DNA from: Helicobacteraceae bacterium | GTDB taxonomy: Bacteria > Campylobacterota > Campylobacteria > Campylobacterales > SZUA-545 | Assembly: GCA_003250175.1 (NCBI GenBank) | Contig: QKHD01000233.1 | Location: forward strand, 1 to 13,203 | Reading direction: 5' to 3' | Length of the DNA stretch: 13,203 nucleotides | The notes under the pieces: generated by a model | What the model was told of the DNA's origin: nothing | The model's input: only the letters and a program-made list of their open reading frames with translations | Database searches by the model: none | Shown: positions 6,472 to 10,751 of the stretch, in pieces | How positions within the stretch are numbered: position 1 is the stretch's first letter | Layout of the letters: the number at the start of each line of letters is the position of its first letter | Position numbers and translations under genes: made by a program

Positions 6472-6501
6472 ATTGTAATGCCGGGATAGAACGGGGGTAA
6501 A
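6472..6501 (-). promoter_or_regulatory. Candidate promoter for the 24-residue ORF
   Basis: On the minus strand TTTACC (6496-6501, four of six to TTGACA) is followed after 18 bases by TACAAT (6472-6477, five of six). A start near 6465 would leave a leader of about 27 nt that includes the AAGGAG site. The -35 shares its outer bases with the palindrome at 6498-6528, the usual geometry for a repressor or activator site. Confidence 0.4.
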
Positions 6502-6528
6502 TTACATGACAAAATGTCATGTAATTTA
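6498..6528. repeat. Perfect inverted repeat, 14-bp arms and 3-base centre (operator-like)
   Basis: TAAATTACATGACA (6498-6511) and its exact complement TGTCATGTAATTTA (6515-6528) flank AAA. The element begins within the stop codon of the PP-loop gene (6526-6528) and reaches the -35 of the small ORF's candidate promoter. Neither strand has a T run after it: the minus strand continues CCCCCG. An intrinsic terminator is therefore unlikely. It could be a site for a dimeric regulator or a hairpin protecting the 3' end of the PP-loop mRNA. The core TGACA-N3-TGTCA does not match an operator I can name. Confidence 0.85.
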
Positions 6529-7506
6529 TAAAAGCATCATGCTCCGGACATCCTCTTTGGATGCAAAGGGCTGCAGTTGCAGCGCACTGTCTCCGATGGA
6601 AAGGGTGTAGTTTTGATCCGGAGCAGTTTTGCCATAGGTGAGAATAATACGCCCGGCAAGGGCACGATCTTCCGGAGTCGCACTTTTGGATAACAGGGAG
6701 ACCGGCCCGATGATGCCTTCGGGCATATGGACGGTTTCAAAGTTGTTATTGACGATGGCCTCGAGGCGAGCATTGTCTTCTTGATGTCGGCCTACCACCA
6801 GTTTGGCGGTGGGGCTGATCCGGAAGTGACGGCCGTATTTTAGGACATCGATATCCTGAACACCGAAGGCGTTGTACTCGATAAAGTCCTTCATCTTGGT
6901 CGCCAGAAATTTATCCGTCAACAGGCAGCCGCCGCCGGGGCTTTCAAAATATTCGATGCCGTATTTTTCAATCAGTTCGTATTGACGTTTTCGGCTGCGG
7001 CCCTCGATGTCCAGAAGCTGGCTGCGATCGACCCAGCCCTTTTCCTCCGGAATGGTGACAGCCATAAAGCGTGCGCTTAGAGGGCGAAGTACCAGGCCTT
7101 CGAGTCCGGAGAGTTTTTCGACCTGCTGCATGGCCTCTTTTCGCTGGCTCATGGGGCGTTCGTTCAAGACTTCACCGCTGATGACAAAGCTGGCTCCGTA
7201 CTCTTTCATTTTCTCCCCGGCCCATTTGAACATGTTGCCGTGGCAGTCGATGCAGGGGTTGAAGGCGCTTCCGTAACCGTATTTCGGAGAGAAGAGCACT
7301 TCGTCGATGTAGCGTTTGCGGACATCTTCCACAACGAGGTTCACGCCCACTTCCTGGGCTACTTTTTTCAGGTGTTCGCTTCGGTCGGAGGTGCCGCCGA
7401 AGCCGATGTTAAAGTGCATGGCGATGACGTCAATGCCCTGTTCCTGGATTACCTTAATGGCCAGCATGCTATCCAAGCCGCCGCTAAAAAGTGCAATCGC
7501 TTTCAT
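6526..7506 (-). CDS. PP-loop ATPase, MnmA/ThiI-like, probable tRNA thiolation or RNA-modification protein
   Basis: The N-terminal half is a PP-loop adenylating domain: SGGLDS at residues 8-13, MHFNIGFGG (30-38), and VISGEVLNERPMSQR (108-122). Two cysteine sites resemble those of tRNA 2-thiouridylase MnmA: NPCIDC (83-88), where Cys88 fits the MnmA NPxxxC nucleophile, and GGGC with Cys194, which could be the partner cysteine. About 106 residues separate them. Residues 235-326 form a separate C-terminal domain that I believe is of the NFACT-R-like RNA-binding type often fused to such PP-loop proteins (from memory). At 326 residues it lacks a full MnmA architecture, so it is probably a paralogue; the substrate is unknown. 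GAGGA lies shortly before the ATG. It is divergent from pgi. Confidence 0.85.
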   Translation of the reverse strand: MKAIALFSGGLDSMLAIKVIQEQGIDVIAMHFNIGFGGTSDRSEHLKKVAQEVGVNLVVEDVRKRYIDEVLFSPKYGYGSAFNPCIDCHGNMFKWAGEKMKEYGASFVISGEVLNERPMSQRKEAMQQVEKLSGLEGLVLRPLSARFMAVTIPEEKGWVDRSQLLDIEGRSRKRQYELIEKYGIEYFESPGGGCLLTDKFLATKMKDFIEYNAFGVQDIDVLKYGRHFRISPTAKLVVGRHQEDNARLEAIVNNNFETVHMPEGIIGPVSLLSKSATPEDRALAGRIILTYGKTAPDQNYTLSIGDSALQLQPFASKEDVRSMMLL

Positions 7507-7531
7507 GATATTTCCTCGTAATTTTTGGGCG

Positions 7532-7540
7532 ATTATAACA
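7532..7540 (-). promoter_or_regulatory. Extended -10 promoter of the PP-loop gene
   Basis: The minus strand reads TGTTATAAT, a perfect TATAAT (7532-7537) with the TG of an extended -10 one base upstream (7539-7540). No good -35 is present, which is usual for extended -10 promoters. The leader would be about 20 nt. Confidence 0.6.
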
Positions 7541-7560
7541 CAACTTTATCCGCCGCCCGC

Positions 7561-7566
7561 TATAAT
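7561..7566 (+). promoter_or_regulatory. -10 element of the pgi-ndh operon
   Basis: A perfect TATAAT lies 30 bases before the pgi ATG. The expected -35 position (about 7538-7543) is ACACAA, a poor match that abuts the -10 of the divergent PP-loop promoter. GAGGAG (7585-7590) is the pgi ribosome binding site, six bases before the ATG. Confidence 0.55.
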
Positions 7567-7596
7567 CCAAGGAAACCAAACAGCGAGGAGTAGCGC

Positions 7597-8856
7597 ATGA
7601 TTGAGAGCCGGATTTTTTTCGAGACAACCCCACGAAAGATCGACAACGACCCTTGGTATGCCAAGCTTCAAGATGAGATCAAAGCGGGAGCCAGCGGATA
7701 CTATCGGCTTCCGGTGGATCAGGAAGGGCTGCTGCATGAGATTGAGGCCTTTAAGCAGGAGCGGCTTGATCTGCTTTATGGCTGTGAAAATATCGTCGTG
7801 GTCGGAATCGGCGGTTCGTCCCTGGGGTCCAAGGCGATTCACAATGCCCTGAAATACCGAAAGAGCAGTAAGCGTATGCTCTTTTTGGAGAGCAGTGACC
7901 CCCTCCAGATCGATATGGAGCTGGGACGTATCAGCCTGGAGAAATCCGTCTTTATCATTATTTCCAAATCCGGAAGTACCATCGAGACAATCTCGCTGTT
8001 TAAGTACATTCTGCAATGTTACGGGGCCGCGACCCCCAAAGAGGCGGCCAATCGTCTCATCTTTATTACGGACAAGGGAAGTGCCCTGGAAAAACTGGGG
8101 GTAGCCAACGGGGTTAAAACCTTTGGGATCGATGCCAACGTCGGCGGACGTTTTTCAGTTCTGAGTGCGGTCGGGCTCGTGCCTTTGGCCCTTGCGGGAT
8201 ATGATGTGCGTTCGCTGCTGGAAGGTGCCAAGGCGTTGTATGAGCAGTTCGTTTTACAGGGGAATGACCGCCACGGTCTCTTGGAAAAAGCGGCCTATTT
8301 TGTGGAAAATCATGATGAGATTACCATCAACGTGCTCTTTACCTACACCTCACTGCTCAAGGATTTTAACGCCTGGTATGTGCAGCTTTGGGGAGAATCC
8401 CTGGGCAAGGTCAATCGTAGCGGTCGCCGTGTAGGGCTGACGCCTATCGGGATCATCGGTCCGGTGGATCAACACTCCTTTTTGCAGCTCATTATGGAGG
8501 GGCCGCGCAATAAAAGCGTAACCTTTATTAAAATCGCCCACTCGTTAGAGGCTGTACATATTCCGGAGATTTCGCTACCAGGACTGGAAAGTACAGATTA
8601 CGCCAACGGTGTCCACTTCGAAACCCTGATCGGCAAACAGTGTGACGCGACCAGAGAAGCACTGGAGAGTGTGGGGGTGCCCACAGATATCATCGAACTG
8701 GAAGCCCTCAATGAGGATAACATGGGCTATATCATGTACTACTACGAACTGCTGACCTCTCTAGTCGGTATCGGGCTTGACATCAACACCTACGATCAGC
8801 CCGGCGTTGAGATTGGCAAGGTGATTTTGCAGGAGAAATTCCGTGACCGGAAATAA
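7597..8856 (+). CDS. pgi: Glucose-6-phosphate isomerase
   Basis: Pgi interconverts glucose 6-phosphate and fructose 6-phosphate in glycolysis and gluconeogenesis, in the cytosol. The first SIS fold carries VVVGIGGSSLGSKAI (67-81) and FIIISKSGSTIET (119-131). The family signature NVGGRFSVLSAVGL (181-194) contains Arg185. By alignment to the rabbit and E. coli enzymes, likely catalytic residues are Glu267 in WGESLGK (265-271), His293 in VDQHSF (290-295) and Lys408 in YDQPGVEIGK (399-408). The 419-residue length matches the short bacterial form (about 400-450), not the 549-residue E. coli form. The GAGGAG site, six bases before the ATG, fixes the start. The 3' end overlaps ndh by 14 nt. Confidence 0.97.
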   Translation: MIESRIFFETTPRKIDNDPWYAKLQDEIKAGASGYYRLPVDQEGLLHEIEAFKQERLDLLYGCENIVVVGIGGSSLGSKAIHNALKYRKSSKRMLFLESSDPLQIDMELGRISLEKSVFIIISKSGSTIETISLFKYILQCYGAATPKEAANRLIFITDKGSALEKLGVANGVKTFGIDANVGGRFSVLSAVGLVPLALAGYDVRSLLEGAKALYEQFVLQGNDRHGLLEKAAYFVENHDEITINVLFTYTSLLKDFNAWYVQLWGESLGKVNRSGRRVGLTPIGIIGPVDQHSFLQLIMEGPRNKSVTFIKIAHSLEAVHIPEISLPGLESTDYANGVHFETLIGKQCDATREALESVGVPTDIIELEALNEDNMGYIMYYYELLTSLVGIGLDINTYDQPGVEIGKVILQEKFRDRK

Positions 8857-10060
8857 GAAGGTACTGGTTATCGGCGGAGGATATGGGGGTATTCGTGCCA
8901 TCGAGAAACTGGTTGGTTGCGAAGGGATCGATATCACCCTGATAGACCAGAACTCCTATCATTATCTGCAGACCGATGTCTATGATTACATTGCCGGGCG
9001 CACCGGTCTGTCTGAAATTGCGGTGGACCTTTTTACCCTCTGCGCCGGATTTGAGAAGCCGGTCAGCTTTTTTCAAGAAGAGGTGCTCCGGATCGACTGC
9101 GACAACAAAAGTGTCACTACCAATCACTGCCGTCACCACTATGATTATTTGATTATTGCCGCGGGCAGCCGTACCCTGATGCCTGAAAGTATCGCTGGGC
9201 TGGCCGATCATTTTCATGGGGTTAAAAGCCTGCCCAACGCGCTGCGCTTTAAGCAGCGCTTTGAAGAGTGCATGTACAAACGGCTGGAGACAGAAGGGAA
9301 ATGTTCGCTGGAATCACGGTTTAATATTGTCGTGGGTGGTGGCGGACTCTCCGGAGTGGAGATTGCCGCAGAGATGGTAGCTTACGCCCAGGAATTTTTT
9401 AAAGACATCGGCTACCTCTGCGGCGGGGTCAATGTAACCCTTATCAACTCCTCCGACGCCCTGCTCAAGGGGACCAGTTCCTTTTTCCAAACCGAAGCGC
9501 GGAAGCGGCTAGAATCTTTAGGGATCAAGATTGTCTGGAACCGTCGTATCCTGGAAGTAAAAGAGGACAAGGTCTTACTGGATAACGGAGAGACCATGGC
9601 CATGAACTTCCTCATCTGGACCGGCGGCATTACCCCGCCCTGGGTTATCCGGGATTTTGAAGTGGCAAAAAACGGCAAAGGCCAGCTTAGCATCGATGAA
9701 TACTGCCGTCTGGTGGATTATCCGGAGGTGTTTGCCATTGGCGACTGTGCGGATCTAAAAGACCCCATCAGCGGAAAAACCATGCCGCCAACAGCCCAGA
9801 GTGCCGAATTGAGTGCGGCTTATGTGGCCAAAAATCTGCGCAGATTGCTCCGGAATGAGCCGATGCGGACGGAGCCTATGAAATTTCAGGGTATGTTTGC
9901 GGCACTGGGCGGTAAAGTCGGATGCGGTGAAGCCTTGGGGCGATTCCGGTTTAAAGGCTATATGGCCTATCTGATGAAAAAAGTGATTGAGAAAAGTTAT
10001 TACTGGCCGCTGCGGAAGCGGTGCAAGAAGGGCTATAAAATTATGACGGAAGGCCGTTAG
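8843..10060 (+). CDS. NDH-2-like FAD-dependent NADH:quinone oxidoreductase
   Basis: A two-dinucleotide-fold flavoprotein of the COG1252 type. FAD fold: VLVIGGGYGGIRAIEKL (7-23), with the second FAD contact VFAIGDCAD (296-304). NAD(P)H fold: IVVGGGGLSGVEIAAEM (162-178). TGGI (260-263) and PPTAQSAELSA (315-325) resemble the conserved NDH-2 quinone-side region. At 405 residues it is slightly shorter than typical NDH-2 (430-450). The C-terminus (368-405) is basic and aromatic and could be the membrane-binding amphipathic end. The GTG at 8843 has AGGAG seven bases upstream, inside pgi; the overlap of 14 nt suggests one transcript and coupled translation. Sulfide:quinone reductase is a related alternative; I do not see its cysteine arrangement clearly, so NADH dehydrogenase is preferred. 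Confidence 0.85.
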   Translation: MTGNKKVLVIGGGYGGIRAIEKLVGCEGIDITLIDQNSYHYLQTDVYDYIAGRTGLSEIAVDLFTLCAGFEKPVSFFQEEVLRIDCDNKSVTTNHCRHHYDYLIIAAGSRTLMPESIAGLADHFHGVKSLPNALRFKQRFEECMYKRLETEGKCSLESRFNIVVGGGGLSGVEIAAEMVAYAQEFFKDIGYLCGGVNVTLINSSDALLKGTSSFFQTEARKRLESLGIKIVWNRRILEVKEDKVLLDNGETMAMNFLIWTGGITPPWVIRDFEVAKNGKGQLSIDEYCRLVDYPEVFAIGDCADLKDPISGKTMPPTAQSAELSAAYVAKNLRRLLRNEPMRTEPMKFQGMFAALGGKVGCGEALGRFRFKGYMAYLMKKVIEKSYYWPLRKRCKKGYKIMTEGR

Positions 10061-10085
10061 GCCCCCCTGTCACAAAAAGAAGTTG

Positions 10086-10103
10086 CCGGAGATTAATATC
10101 CGG
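10086..10103 (-). terminator. Weak hairpin over the stop codon of the LPP20-like gene
   Basis: CCGGA and TCCGG pair around an eight-base loop that holds part of the TAA stop. On the minus strand a TTCTTTTT tract follows after about five bases. Stem and spacing are poor for an intrinsic terminator, but the 32 bp convergent gap with ndh offers nothing better. Confidence 0.25.
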
Positions 10104-10668
10104 AGAGTACGCGGTACCAGCGGCGGCCGTCGAGTTTGACTTCCATTTCGACTTGGCACAGACCGTCTTTATAGATGGTTTCCTGGATTTCCGCGTTGCG
10201 GACAATCGCATGAACCTGGGTACGGATGGTGGTGTTCTTGACCACGGCATCTTTGATCGTATCTTTCGCGTTCAATTTGATACCATACATTTTCTCACCG
10301 AGTTGTCGGTAAGCGTCAGCGATGGCGGCACGCTTGGCAAGAACCATGGCTTGAGCGGGAGAGATGGTCGCTTCCGGAGCGACACCCATACCGATGGAGC
10401 GGATGGTAATAATGTTGCTTGGTTGCAGCAGGGGAGTGTTGGGGATCACAAACTCGTCTGTGTTCATGTCAACCGGTGCGGCTGGTGCTTGGGAGACCCC
10501 ATAGGATTGGGTATCTACAGTCGGAGCTGCTCCGCCTACCGGGGCGGTGGCTTCATCGTAAGCAGCTTCGTCTACCTCTACGTATTCATAATCATCGGCG
10601 GGCTGCTCAGCTGCCATTGCAGACAGGGTCAGAGCGGCTGCCAAAGCGAGTGTTGCTAGTTTTTTCAT
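10093..10668 (-). CDS. Exported LPP20/FlgP-like protein under sigma-54 control
   Basis: 191 residues. The signal peptide has Lys2-Lys3, a hydrophobic core, and a probable signal peptidase I site near AMA (17-19); there is no lipobox Cys, unlike typical LPP20 and FlgP lipoproteins. Residues 21-75 are acidic, Ala/Pro-rich and probably disordered. Residues 85-182 form the conserved LPP20-like domain: SIGMGVAPE (91-99), SPAQAMVLAKRAAIADAYRQ (103-122), LGEKMYGIKLN (123-133), and a final strand pair with CQVEMEVKLDGRRWY (171-185). FlgP, from this family, forms an outer-membrane-associated flagellar disk in Campylobacter and Vibrio. AAGGAG (10679-10684) lies ten bases before the ATG. The sigma-54 promoter upstream supports a flagellar role. 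The gene is monocistronic, and it could instead be a general envelope protein. Confidence 0.8.
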   Translation of the reverse strand: MKKLATLALAAALTLSAMAAEQPADDYEYVEVDEAAYDEATAPVGGAAPTVDTQSYGVSQAPAAPVDMNTDEFVIPNTPLLQPSNIITIRSIGMGVAPEATISPAQAMVLAKRAAIADAYRQLGEKMYGIKLNAKDTIKDAVVKNTTIRTQVHAIVRNAEIQETIYKDGLCQVEMEVKLDGRRWYRVLSGY

Positions 10669-10706
10669 CTCTTCGCAACTCCTTTTTCAAGTTTACAACC
10701 TAAAAA

Positions 10707-10723
10707 AGCAAGAAGCGTTCCAA
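10707..10723 (-). promoter_or_regulatory. Sigma-54 (RpoN) -24/-12 promoter
   Basis: The minus strand reads TTGGAACG (10716-10723), four bases, then TTGCT (10707-10711). The GG and GC doublets are exactly ten bases apart, as required. It differs from the general TTGGCACG-N4-TTGCW consensus only at the C to A, which is the form I recall for Campylobacter and Helicobacter flagellar RpoN promoters (GGAAC...TTGC). Transcription would start near 10696, leaving a leader of about 28 nt with AAGGAG. Confidence 0.8.
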
Positions 10724-10731
10724 TTTTGGAG

Positions 10732-10751
10732 GGAGCGGGTTACTCCGCTCC
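10732..10751 (-). terminator. GC-rich hairpin across the gyrA stop codon
   Basis: GGAGCGG and CCGCTCC pair perfectly over seven bases around the loop AGTAAC, which contains most of the TAA stop. No U tract follows (CTCCAAAA on the minus strand), so this is not a standard intrinsic terminator. It is the only structure that could end gyrA transcripts before the sigma-54 promoter eight bases further on. Confidence 0.4.
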
